From Arcobacteraceae bacterium (lineage in GTDB: Bacteria > Campylobacterota > Campylobacteria > Campylobacterales > Arcobacteraceae): 40,885 nucleotides of DNA. The stretch covers positions 1 to 40,885 of the forward strand of contig JAQUAG010000004.1 in NCBI GenBank assembly GCA_028687375.1. Reading direction: 5' to 3'. A program made the translations under genes and the position numbers. Of this stretch, positions 15,922 through 24,455 are shown piece after piece; within the stretch, counting starts at the first letter, position 1, and every line of letters starts with the position of its first letter. The notes beneath the pieces were generated by a model. It saw only the letters and a list, made by a program, of their open reading frames with translations, ran no database searches and had not been told where the DNA came from.

Positions 15922-18716
15922 TATAAAGCTCCAACTGTTTTAAGCGCTGCTGCTGAAACTGCAATTTGGTAAATGATACCTGTGATATCTTTTGCAAATT
16001 TAAGTCCACTAAATCTATTCATTTTAAAAGGTACTATAATAGTATCTCCTGTTCTGATTTCAGGATTTGAGTATCCAAGTAAAAATCTTTTTTTAATTCT
16101 TTGTGATTCTCCATTCGCTCTTACAACGAAAATTCCTTCATCATCAGCACTCTCTTTCATTCCACCAGCTTGATCTATATAATCCCAAAGGGTATTATTT
16201 TCAATATAAGTTACCGCTGTTGTATTCATAACTTCACCCATAATAGCAACAGACTGTTCCATTTCTGGAATAACTAAAGTATCTCCAGCTTTTAAAACTA
16301 CATTGTATTCACTTTTTTCGAAAGCATCTAAATTAGCAGATAATTTTATAGAGAGTCTCCCTAACATAGTTGTTTCAGCTGCCCTTTTTCTGATTGAATC
16401 TAAAATTTGAAGCATCTCAGCAGAACCACCAGTTTTTCCAGCTTCATCTGGTTGACTTGAAAGGTAAAGCATAGAAGACTCTAAATCATCAAGTTGTTTT
16501 TTGAAAGCATCTTGTTGTAGTTTTTGGATATCAACTCTTGTAAACACTGCTCCTTGTACAAAAGCTGTAGGTGTTAAACCACCTGCTCTTTTAATTACAC
16601 TAGAAAGCTTCTCCCCTGGCATAATTGTATAAATACCTGGATATGCTACTTCACCTTTTAAAGTGATTGTTTTTGCTTCATCCCATTGGCTTATTTGTCT
16701 AATCATAACCTCATCAAAAGCTTTTAAAGGGAGGTTATTTTTAGTTGCATCTGCAAAACTTACAATTTGAATATTATGCTTTCTTACACCATTTTCAATC
16801 GAATAAGATACAAGTTCAAAATGTTCTCTATTCGCATTTTGTCGAAGTCCACCTGCAAGATTTATAAGGTCATTTATAGTTAAACCTTTTGAATAAATAT
16901 AAGTTCCCTCATTTAAAACTGAACCTTTTATTGTTATTTGCTCAAATGCTTCACTATTATTAAAATTTGTTACATTGATATCATCATATGGATTTAGTTC
17001 TACATTATTTGCACTCTTAAAATCATAGTATCTAATATCATAACTATGGTCTGATTTTAAAGACATAACTTTGATTTTATTTAAATCTGATTCTTTTTTA
17101 GTTCCTGCAACCATCAAAGCATCAATCAACTTCATCCCATTAAAATATTTAAATTTTCCACCTCTTAAAACTTCACCATTTACTGTAATATATTTAATAT
17201 CTTGAGTCATTGATTGATTAAAAATAAATATCTTATCTTCACTTTGAAGTTTCACATCTGAAGCTTTATCTCCATTTATAGCAGATAATAAATCACCTGA
17301 AAGTATTTTTGGTTCGAGGGTATCTTTATCAACTCTTTTTACTACAAAATAGTTCATATCTGTATTTGACATAAAAACTTTTTCAGTTCCATAAAAAGAG
17401 ATAAGTCGTTTAAATAAACTTCCAACTGTATCATTTTTAGAGATAGAGATTGAATCATTTTTATAAATATTTCCATATAAAACAACTTGATTATCTGTTA
17501 CATCAGATATTTTTCCAACAACTATTTTGTCTCCATCATGAAGTGCAATTTTTTCATTTTGTTTTGCTTCAAAGAGTGTTCGTACACCATTTTCACTTCT
17601 AAAAATCTTAACAGTTGTAGTTGAATCACTGTTTGAACCACCAGAAATTTCCATCAAATCTTTTAAAGTTTCATTATTTTGCAATTCATAGATAGCTGGT
17701 GCTTTCACATTTCCATCAAGATAAACTGTTTTTTTTGCTGCTGGAACAAAAACAACATCTCCTGGGTAAAGGTATACATCACCATTATCTTTACCACCTT
17801 TTAAGAGTTCATAAAGATCAAATACAGCAACCACTTTTCCATTTCGTTTTATTTCAATATTTCGTAGAGTTCCAATATCACTAATCCCATTTGCTAAAAA
17901 AAGTGCATCTTTTACTTTAGAAAGTGCATTTAATGTATACAATCCTGGTTTTTTAACCTCTCCAACTACACTTACAGAAAAAGGGCTAGTAGTTCCAATA
18001 GTGACATTAATTGTTGTATTTGGATAGGTTGCTTTTAGTTTATTATAAATAACAGATCTTGCGACTTTGTATTTAAGTCCTCTTACAGTAATCGCACCAA
18101 CTTGTGGAATAATAACTTTTCCATCTTTATTGATTTCCAGTTCCCCTTCATATTCACTCAAGCCATATACTGCAATTTTTAAACTATCTCCAGTTGATAA
18201 AATATAATCATCAGGAACCCCAGTCGTCATCAAATCACCACTCGTATTGTTAAAAAACTTTGCTCCAAATCTTTCAAGAATAGTATTCTCTTTATTAGAA
18301 ACTTGTCTTTTTTCTATCTCCCCAACCAAAGATATTTGGTCTTCATAAAAGAATGGTGTGAAGTTTTTATAATAGTTATCAAGTGTATATATCTCTTTCC
18401 CATTTTCATCAAATTTCGGTTTGCTACTATTGACATCTGTAGCATTAAGATCACTTTGCTTTGAGTTATTGTTGTCGTTTACTAAAGTAAGTTTCATATC
18501 TTCTTTTGTTGTATTCAAATTTTTGTCTAAAGTTTTATCTTTAGAATTTGAATTAGCAGTCGTTTTTTGCATTTCTGTCTTCAATTTATCTTGAAGTGAT
18601 TTATCATTTTTTAACTGTGTTATCAATGCTGTTGTTTCTGCAGTTGTTGCACCAAACAAATAATATGCTCCAAATAATCCAATCATAAAAGCCAATCTTG
18701 TAAATATTTTTTTCAT
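15921..18716 (-). CDS. Multi-SLBB polysaccharide export outer membrane protein (Wza/KpsD-like)
   Basis: The 931-residue protein has a signal peptide (about residues 1-22) and a low-complexity Asn/Lys/Asp-rich linker to about residue 110. A Poly_export domain lies near 165-245 (DDYILSTGDSLKIAVYGLSE). It is followed by about six SLBB-type repeats, each marked by V-x-G-x-V...G-x-Y and a GD.I.VP-type end (for example GEVKKPGLYTLNALSKVKDA, GEVAYPGIYTIMPGEKLSSV). The C-terminus ends in a hydrophobic or amphipathic segment (IIYQIAVSAAALKTVGAL) that may cross the outer membrane. It is far longer than Wza (about 380). It probably forms the periplasmic tube and outer membrane exit for a surface polysaccharide. 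Confidence 0.88.
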   Translation of the reverse strand: MKKIFTRLAFMIGLFGAYYLFGATTAETTALITQLKNDKSLQDKLKTEMQKTTANSNSKDKTLDKNLNTTKEDMKLTLVNDNNNSKQSDLNATDVNSSKPKFDENGKEIYTLDNYYKNFTPFFYEDQISLVGEIEKRQVSNKENTILERFGAKFFNNTSGDLMTTGVPDDYILSTGDSLKIAVYGLSEYEGELEINKDGKVIIPQVGAITVRGLKYKVARSVIYNKLKATYPNTTINVTIGTTSPFSVSVVGEVKKPGLYTLNALSKVKDALFLANGISDIGTLRNIEIKRNGKVVAVFDLYELLKGGKDNGDVYLYPGDVVFVPAAKKTVYLDGNVKAPAIYELQNNETLKDLMEISGGSNSDSTTTVKIFRSENGVRTLFEAKQNEKIALHDGDKIVVGKISDVTDNQVVLYGNIYKNDSISISKNDTVGSLFKRLISFYGTEKVFMSNTDMNYFVVKRVDKDTLEPKILSGDLLSAINGDKASDVKLQSEDKIFIFNQSMTQDIKYITVNGEVLRGGKFKYFNGMKLIDALMVAGTKKESDLNKIKVMSLKSDHSYDIRYYDFKSANNVELNPYDDINVTNFNNSEAFEQITIKGSVLNEGTYIYSKGLTINDLINLAGGLRQNANREHFELVSYSIENGVRKHNIQIVSFADATKNNLPLKAFDEVMIRQISQWDEAKTITLKGEVAYPGIYTIMPGEKLSSVIKRAGGLTPTAFVQGAVFTRVDIQKLQQDAFKKQLDDLESSMLYLSSQPDEAGKTGGSAEMLQILDSIRKRAAETTMLGRLSIKLSANLDAFEKSEYNVVLKAGDTLVIPEMEQSVAIMGEVMNTTAVTYIENNTLWDYIDQAGGMKESADDEGIFVVRANGESQRIKKRFLLGYSNPEIRTGDTIIVPFKMNRFSGLKFAKDITGIIYQIAVSAAALKTVGAL

Positions 18717-18748
18717 TAATACCCCCGTACAATTTTTTAAAAGGTTTG

Positions 18749-18754
18749 ATTATA
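18749..18754 (-). promoter_or_regulatory. -10 box upstream of the SLBB export gene
   Basis: A perfect TATAAT on the minus strand lies 32 bases before the ATG at 18716, giving a leader of roughly 25 bases with a G-rich ribosome site (GGGGG) just before the start. No good -35 box is seen. It sits in the 50-base gap after the lytic transglycosylase gene, so the wzz/SLBB pair may be transcribed independently of the lptB group. Confidence 0.5.
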
Positions 18755-18766
18755 CCCTTAACCTAC

Positions 18767-19213
18767 TTAGATTTTGGAATTGCTCTTTTTAAGGGATTTT
18801 TTAAGTTCAGAAGTAAGTTTATTGTTCCATTTTTCTTTAAATTCTGGAGTATTAGAATGATATCTTCCAATTGATTCAAAGTTAAGCCCGTGTTGATGAA
18901 TAATTTTTGAGAGAATCGAAGCACCTGCATAGATATTTATTTTTGGTTGCATCAACATTTGTTCTGTGATACCATATTGTTGATGTAATCTTTTGAGATG
19001 AATAGTATTGATTTGCATCAATCCATAATCTTTGGTTCCATTTTTATTGAGCATTAAAGCATTTGGATTAAAGTTACTTTCAATTTTGGCTATGTTTTTT
19101 AATAAGAGTGGTGGAATATCATATTGTTCTCCAGCCCCAACAAAATAGCTATCAAATCTATCACTAGAAAAAAGAAAAGTTGAAAAAAATATTATAAAAA
19201 TAAATTTAATCAT
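18767..19213 (-). CDS. Lytic transglycosylase, SLT domain
   Basis: The 148-residue protein has a signal peptide (MIKFIFIIFFSTFLFSS). It is one compact SLT domain with catalytic E45 in AKIESNFNP, the GLMQIN motif (DYGLMQINTIHL) and a later IYAGASIL. It cleaves peptidoglycan between MurNAc and GlcNAc in the periplasm, releasing anhydro-MurNAc. Small single-domain SLTs often serve envelope-spanning machines, and here the neighbour is a polysaccharide export pair. It follows lptB after 12 bases. The ribosome site is weak, so translation may depend on lptB. Confidence 0.9.
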   Translation of the reverse strand: MIKFIFIIFFSTFLFSSDRFDSYFVGAGEQYDIPPLLLKNIAKIESNFNPNALMLNKNGTKDYGLMQINTIHLKRLHQQYGITEQMLMQPKINIYAGASILSKIIHQHGLNFESIGRYHSNTPEFKEKWNNKLTSELKKSLKKSNSKI

Positions 19214-19225
19214 AAAAATAAAACT

Positions 19226-19951
19226 TTAAAATGTAAAATCTTCCCCAAGATAATGCTCTTTTACAAGTTGATTTTCCTTTATCTCAAGAGATGTTCCACT
19301 TGCAAGGACACTTCCCGCTTTCATAACATAAGCTCTGTCACAAATCTCTAAAGTTTCCCTAACATTATGATCTGTAATAAGCACTCCAATTCCTATTTTT
19401 TTAAGACTTGCAATAATTTGTTGAATATCTCGCACAGCAATTGGGTCAACCCCAGCAAAAGGTTCATCAAGAAGTAAAAACTTTGGACTTGAAACTAATG
19501 CTCTTGCTATCTCTGCTCTTCTTCTCTCCCCTCCACTTAAACTTATCCCTTTTCTTTGTCTGATTGGTTCAATATTAAAGAGTTCGAGTAACTCTTCAAT
19601 TTTTTCTATTCTTTGTTTTTTATTTTTTATAGAGATTTCAGCTGCAAGCATCAAATTATCTTCCACACTTAAGTCTTTAAAAATAGAAGATTCTTGTGGT
19701 AAATAACCAATTCCCCTTAAAGCTCTTTTATGAAGTGGCATCTTTGTAATATTATCATCGTCAAAAAATATCTCCCCTTTTGATGGAGGAACAAGTCCAC
19801 AAATAATATAAAATGATGTTGTTTTCCCAGCACCATTTGGTCCAAGAAGTCCAACCACTTCCCCACTATCTACAAATAAACTTATATCGTGTAAAATATG
19901 TGTTTTTCCAATATTTTTTTTAATATTTTTTGCTTCTAATCTATGCTTCAA
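19226..19951 (-). CDS. lptB: Lipopolysaccharide export ABC transporter ATPase
   Basis: The 241-residue ATPase has Walker A G37-PNGAGKTT, the Q-loop region YLPQESSIF, signature LSGGERRR at about 138-145 and Walker [13 protein letters not shown], followed by ITDHNVRET. The last is the LptB-specific form of the switch-histidine region. It drives extraction of lipooligosaccharide from the inner membrane with LptF and LptG, which are not in the window. The ATG overlaps the tsaE stop by 11 bases. Adjacency to tsaE is a recurring Campylobacterota arrangement. Confidence 0.95.
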   Translation of the reverse strand: MKHRLEAKNIKKNIGKTHILHDISLFVDSGEVVGLLGPNGAGKTTSFYIICGLVPPSKGEIFFDDDNITKMPLHKRALRGIGYLPQESSIFKDLSVEDNLMLAAEISIKNKKQRIEKIEELLELFNIEPIRQRKGISLSGGERRRAEIARALVSSPKFLLLDEPFAGVDPIAVRDIQQIIASLKKIGIGVLITDHNVRETLEICDRAYVMKAGSVLASGTSLEIKENQLVKEHYLGEDFTF

Positions 19952-20360
19952 TCGTATATTCTCTCAATTTATCTAATTTTTTTATCGTTATATTTATATG
20001 TCGAAATCCATATTCATCAAGGATTTGTTCTAATTTCTCATCGCCCCACTCTACAAAATGGATACCATCTTTTTCAAACTCTTCAAGCATCCCTAAAGAT
20101 ACAAATTCGCTTAGTGTTTTATTGTAAACATCATAATGAAAAATATTTTCTCCATAACAAGATTGAAGTGAAAAAGTTGGACTTGTAACCAAATCATCAT
20201 ACCCAATAGTTTGTACAAAATGTTTAACTAAAGTTGTTTTACCACTTGCTAAATCTCCACGAAGGAGCACGATGATATTCTTATTTGCTATCAATTTTTG
20301 AAGTTTTGATACAACCTCATCAATCGATTCAATACCGCAAACTAAACTTTCTATCTCCAA
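19941..20360 (-). CDS. tsaE: tRNA threonylcarbamoyladenosine biosynthesis ATPase TsaE
   Basis: The 139-residue protein has Walker A at residues 35-42 (GDLASGKT), then [19 protein letters not shown] and FVEWGDE, which are family hallmarks. It acts with TsaB and TsaD to make the t6A modification at tRNA position 37. The start is TTG at 20360 with AGGA 7 bases upstream; no ATG lies near the proper N-terminus. MtaB in the same window (33158-34414) acts on the t6A product, though the genes are not linked. Confidence 0.92.
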   Translation of the reverse strand: MEIESLVCGIESIDEVVSKLQKLIANKNIIVLLRGDLASGKTTLVKHFVQTIGYDDLVTSPTFSLQSCYGENIFHYDVYNKTLSEFVSLGMLEEFEKDGIHFVEWGDEKLEQILDEYGFRHINITIKKLDKLREYTIEA

Positions 20361-20386
20361 AACTATCCTGCCTAACCATTCATTTT

Positions 20387-21367
20387 TTATATTTCGTTGC
20401 TAACTTTGATAATCTCTTCAAGTTTTGCAATTGCTCTTCCACTTTCTATAGCATCTCTTGCCATATCAATCCCCTCTTCGGTTGAATTAACTATCCCATC
20501 AACCAAAAGTGATGCCCCAGCATTTACAAGGACAATATCCCTTTTCGCTCCTGTTATCTCTCCACTTAATACTCCTCTAGTAATTGCTGCATTTTGTACA
20601 GCATCACCTCCTAGAACTTCCTCTTTTGGATACAGGTCAAATCCATATTCTCTTGGATCAAAAATAAATTCTCTCACACTTCCTCTTTCTACAAAAGCAG
20701 CATAAGTTATATCACTAATACTAATCTCATCCATTCCATCAGCTGAACTTACTACCATTGCCCTTTTTGTTTGCAGTTTTGTCAAAGCATTTGCAACGAT
20801 TGGAACAAAAGATTTATTAAAAACACCAATAAATTGTTTTTTCACATGAGCTGGATTTGAAAGTGGTCCTAAAATATTAAAAATAGTTCTATGAGGGATA
20901 GTTTTTCGTATTGGCATAATATGTTTCATAGCTGGATGATGATCAACTGCAAACATAAAAATAAATCCAGTTTTTTCAAGCATCAAAGCTTGTTTGCTTA
21001 AAGTTAAAGAGAGATTTACCCCAAGAGCTTCCAACATATCGGCACTTCCACTATTACTTGTAATACTTCTATTCCCATGTTTTGCAACTAATACGCCACA
21101 ACTAGCTAATAAAATAGAAACTGTTGTAGAAACATTAAAACTATTGCTTTTATCTCCACCAGTTCCGCAATTATCCATTGTTCTTTCAGCAACTTTAGGG
21201 TCAAGATTGAGTGGTGTCATATGTTCTCGCATAGCACTTGCCGCACTTGCAATCTCTTCAGCTGTTTCCCCTCTTTCATATAATTCGATTAAATAACTTC
21301 TAACCTCTTCTTCATTTAATCTATTTTCAAAAATATCATCAAATTTTAACTTTGCTTTACTAAACAT
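20387..21367 (-). CDS. trpD: Anthranilate phosphoribosyltransferase
   Basis: The 326-residue protein carries the PRPP-binding signature CGTGGDKSNSFNVST at residues 67-81, then KHGNRSITSNSGSADMLEALG and NILGPLSNPA, all diagnostic of TrpD. It joins PRPP to anthranilate in tryptophan synthesis. The ATG at 21367 has an excellent AGGAGG site and overlaps the S4 gene by 8 bases. No other trp genes are in the window, so trpD here is separated from the rest of the pathway. Confidence 0.95.
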   Translation of the reverse strand: MFSKAKLKFDDIFENRLNEEEVRSYLIELYERGETAEEIASAASAMREHMTPLNLDPKVAERTMDNCGTGGDKSNSFNVSTTVSILLASCGVLVAKHGNRSITSNSGSADMLEALGVNLSLTLSKQALMLEKTGFIFMFAVDHHPAMKHIMPIRKTIPHRTIFNILGPLSNPAHVKKQFIGVFNKSFVPIVANALTKLQTKRAMVVSSADGMDEISISDITYAAFVERGSVREFIFDPREYGFDLYPKEEVLGGDAVQNAAITRGVLSGEITGAKRDIVLVNAGASLLVDGIVNSTEEGIDMARDAIESGRAIAKLEEIIKVSNEI

Positions 21368-21620
21368 TTTTTCCTCCTATTTGCACTACGTACTCATCCA
21401 TTTTACTTTTTGGTGTTGATTTTGTTGTTGGAATTTGCAATACCTTAAATTCATCACTATATTCCAAATATTGCAACTTTATAATATCGCCCACTTTGAC
21501 CTCTTTTGATTTTTTTACGGGATTATTATTTAAAAATACAACATTTGATTCAAGCATATCTTCTGCTATCGCTCTTCTTTTTGTAATATTTACTGTATTC
21601 AAAAACTTATCAATTCTCAT
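21360..21620 (-). CDS. S4-domain RNA-binding protein (Hsp15/HslR-like)
   Basis: The 86-residue protein is almost entirely one S4 domain: MRIDKFLNTVNITKRRAIAE, then VFLNNNPVKKSKEVKVGDII. Small proteins of this kind bind structured RNA; the Hsp15 type rescues stalled 50S subunits, but that function cannot be assumed. The ATG at 21620 has GGAGA 6 bases upstream. It is the first gene of the minus-strand group trpD-tsaE-lptB-slt. Divergent transcription from the FIST gene begins 144 bases away. Confidence 0.85.
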   Translation of the reverse strand: MRIDKFLNTVNITKRRAIAEDMLESNVVFLNNNPVKKSKEVKVGDIIKLQYLEYSDEFKVLQIPTTKSTPKSKMDEYVVQIGGKNV

Positions 21621-21764
21621 AATCTTCTCCGTTTATATACCATTTATTTTTACTTATTTCTAAAGGTTATAATATCAATATTTGACTTAATCCATTAATA
21701 TTCTCTTAACATTTTTTCAAGTACTATCCTAGCTTAATAATTAGAAATTAAGGGAAAGATTTAA
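21621..21764 (+). promoter_or_regulatory. Divergent intergenic region between S4 and FIST genes
   Basis: This 144-base AT-rich gap must hold promoters for both directions. On the plus strand a TTGACT hexamer occurs near 21682, but no convincing -10 box sits 17 bases downstream. On the minus strand TATATAA lies about 10 bases upstream of the S4 ribosome site. I cannot assign either promoter with confidence, and no strong inverted repeat was found. Confidence 0.3.
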
Positions 21765-24380
21765 ATGAAATTGCTCAATTATGTATATACAAGTTTTATT
21801 GGATTGGAAACTTTTATTCAAATGCATAATATACCAGATAGTAATTCTGTTCTAATCCAAATATTTCATTCAAATGAAAACATTAATGACGTTTATGCTA
21901 TTAAACAAGACTTAAAAATACTGCTTCCAAATGTTTCAATGATTTCAGCTTCTACATCAGGTGTTGTTAATAACGGTATGATTTTAGACCGATTTATTAC
22001 CTTATCATTTTCTATTTTTGAATACTCTACTACAAAATCAGCAAGCTATTGTCATATCTCTATTGATGATTTAATCGATAAAATCGGGAATGATTTAATA
22101 ACTGATAAAACAAAGCTTCTCCTTTGCTTTGCGAATACATTTTCTTTTTCAAGTGAAATTTTTTTAAAAAAAGTTACAGCTAGATATCCGAATCTTATAA
22201 TTGCTGGTGGAAATGGTGGTGATGATTTTAAATTTGAAAAATGCACTATTTTTTCACAAACTTGTAATGTTTGCGATGTTGCATTTGCTAGTATTGATTC
22301 TGATGTTTTAGAAGTAGAAACAAAATCACTCCTTAATTGGCATACAATAGGTAAGGAACTAATAGTTACAAAATCGAAAGGCAATCAAGTTTTTGAAATA
22401 GATAATAAAAATATTATCGATATTTATGAATACTATTTAGGAAAAGAGATAGCTTCAAATATACTTGGTCATGGTATTGAATTTCCACTTATTTTTAAAG
22501 ATTTTGATACAAATGTTGCAAGAGCCCCTATTGCAGTACATGAAGATAATTCAATCACTTTTGCTGGAGATATACCTGAAGGGACAAAGGTTAAATTTGG
22601 CTATGCTGATGTTGAATTTATAGAAGAATTTAATAAAAAAAATCTATTAAATGAGTATAAATATAAAAATGAAGCTGTATATATTTATACTTGTAGTGCT
22701 AGAAGAAGTATGCTTGGTAATTATCTAAATGATGAGATGTCTATCATTAATACTATTGGTCCAACAGCTGGATTTGTAACTTATGGAGAGTTTTTTCATG
22801 ATAAAAAAAGTTGTTCAAATAACCTTTTAAATATTACAACTACTTATCTTGTTTTAAATGAAACAAAAAGTAAAGAGTTAATTTCAAATCATACGAACTA
22901 CACTACAAAAAAAGATAAAAAAGATATCACTCTTAAAGCTTTAACCACATTAATTTCAAAAACAAGTGAAGAGTTAGATGAAAGAAATTATTATCTTAAA
23001 CAATTCAAAGATGCAGTGAATCAATCTGCTATTTTTTCAGCAACAGATGAAAATGGGAAGATACTCTATGTTAATAAAAACTTTGAAACTATTTCAGGAT
23101 ACACAAGTGATGAACTTATAGGAAAATCACATAATATAGTTAGAAGTAAAGATATTTCAGACAATACTTTTAAAGAGATGTGGCAAACAATTAGAGGTGG
23201 TAATATTTGGAAGGGTCTTCTTAAGAATAATAGTAAATCAGGTAAACCATATTATGTTCTGTCTGAAATATCTCCAATATATAAAACTGATGGATCACTC
23301 AAAGAATATATTGGTATAAGAAATGATGTAACTGAACTTGAAGAGTACAAACATATACTTAAAAACGAGCTTGACCTTTCAAATCAAAACTTTGAAGAAA
23401 ATTTAAATTATACAAAACAATATGAAGATGCTATCAATAAAACAACAGCTATTTTAAAAACTGATACTAAGAATATTATCAAATATGTCAATCAAAAGTT
23501 TTGTGAACTTAGTGGTTATCATTTAGGGGAACTAATAGGGAAAAACTGCAAAGATATGCGTTCTTTGAAACATCAACAAGAGGATAAATGTGAAGAGATT
23601 GCAAAAAAACTTCAAGAGAGAAAGATAATACAAGAGAGACTTACAAATCAAACAAAAGACAGTCAAGAGTATACAGTAGAAAATCTCTTTTATCCTATTA
23701 TTAATTTAGAAGGAGATGTTATTGAACATCTCCAAATAATGTATGATTTAACAGAGATAATAGAGCTAAATGAAGAGATAATTAATACCCAAAAAGAGGT
23801 TGTTTTAACTATGGGTGCAATTGGAGAAACCAGAAGTAAAGAGACTGGACTTCATGTAAAAAGAGTTGCTGAATATTCATATTTGTTGGGAAAACTATGG
23901 GGACTTAATGAAGAAGATGCTTCACTACTCAAACAAGCAAGCCCAATGCATGATATAGGAAAAGTTGGTATTGCTGATAATATTCTCAATAAACCTGCAA
24001 AACTTACCTTTGAAGAATTTGAAATAATGAAAACTCATGCAGAGATAGGCTATGACATGCTAAAACATTCAAAAAGACCTATTTTAAAAGCTTCAGCAGT
24101 AGTAGCGATTTCCCATCATGAAAAATGGGATGGTAGTGGTTATCCAAAAGGACTAAAAGGTGAAAGAATCCCAATTTTTGGAAGAATTACGGCAATTGCC
24201 GATGTATTTGATGCTTTAGGGCATGATAGATGCTATAAAAAAGCGTGGCCTTTAGAGAATATTTTAGAACTTTTTAGAAATGAGAAAGGGAAACATTTTG
24301 ATCCACATCTTGTAGATTTATTTTTTGAAAATTTAGATAAATTTTTAGAGATTAGAGATTCTATGCAAGACCATTTTTAG
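21765..24380 (+). CDS. FIST-PAS-PAS-HD-GYP sensor, predicted c-di-GMP phosphodiesterase
   Basis: The 871-residue soluble protein has an N-terminal FIST ligand-sensing pair (about residues 30-370; LLLCFANTFSFS, IAGGNGGDDF, GPTAGFVTYGEFF). A first PAS lies at about 420-540 (GKILYVNKNFETISGYTSDE) and a second at about 555-680. A complete HD-GYP domain runs from about 690 to the end, with H729-D730 in SPMHDIGKVGIAD, HHEKWDGSG and G792-Y793-P794. HD-GYP domains with all these residues hydrolyse c-di-GMP. FIST domains are thought to bind small molecules such as amino acids. No receiver or membrane segment is seen, so the inputs are cytoplasmic. It is monocistronic, with argG 75 bases downstream. 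Confidence 0.9.
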   Translation: MKLLNYVYTSFIGLETFIQMHNIPDSNSVLIQIFHSNENINDVYAIKQDLKILLPNVSMISASTSGVVNNGMILDRFITLSFSIFEYSTTKSASYCHISIDDLIDKIGNDLITDKTKLLLCFANTFSFSSEIFLKKVTARYPNLIIAGGNGGDDFKFEKCTIFSQTCNVCDVAFASIDSDVLEVETKSLLNWHTIGKELIVTKSKGNQVFEIDNKNIIDIYEYYLGKEIASNILGHGIEFPLIFKDFDTNVARAPIAVHEDNSITFAGDIPEGTKVKFGYADVEFIEEFNKKNLLNEYKYKNEAVYIYTCSARRSMLGNYLNDEMSIINTIGPTAGFVTYGEFFHDKKSCSNNLLNITTTYLVLNETKSKELISNHTNYTTKKDKKDITLKALTTLISKTSEELDERNYYLKQFKDAVNQSAIFSATDENGKILYVNKNFETISGYTSDELIGKSHNIVRSKDISDNTFKEMWQTIRGGNIWKGLLKNNSKSGKPYYVLSEISPIYKTDGSLKEYIGIRNDVTELEEYKHILKNELDLSNQNFEENLNYTKQYEDAINKTTAILKTDTKNIIKYVNQKFCELSGYHLGELIGKNCKDMRSLKHQQEDKCEEIAKKLQERKIIQERLTNQTKDSQEYTVENLFYPIINLEGDVIEHLQIMYDLTEIIELNEEIINTQKEVVLTMGAIGETRSKETGLHVKRVAEYSYLLGKLWGLNEEDASLLKQASPMHDIGKVGIADNILNKPAKLTFEEFEIMKTHAEIGYDMLKHSKRPILKASAVVAISHHEKWDGSGYPKGLKGERIPIFGRITAIADVFDALGHDRCYKKAWPLENILELFRNEKGKHFDPHLVDLFFENLDKFLEIRDSMQDHF

Positions 24381-24455
24381 ACTAAACAATTCTAGTTTAA
24401 AGCAATTTGTAACCAACTTTTGATAAAATAAGAAAAATCAAAATTTGGAGAGATT

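Noticed and set aside
20397-20705. Plus-strand open frame of 102 codons
   Set aside because: It is antisense to trpD, a clear conserved enzyme gene, and shows only the composition expected of its complement.
22052-22384. Minus-strand open frame of 110 codons
   Set aside because: It is antisense within the FIST domain coding region and has no supporting features.
24381-24400. Inverted repeat TAAAC/GTTTA after the FIST gene as a terminator
   Set aside because: The stem is only 5 AT-rich base pairs without a following T-run, which is within chance expectation for such AT-rich DNA.
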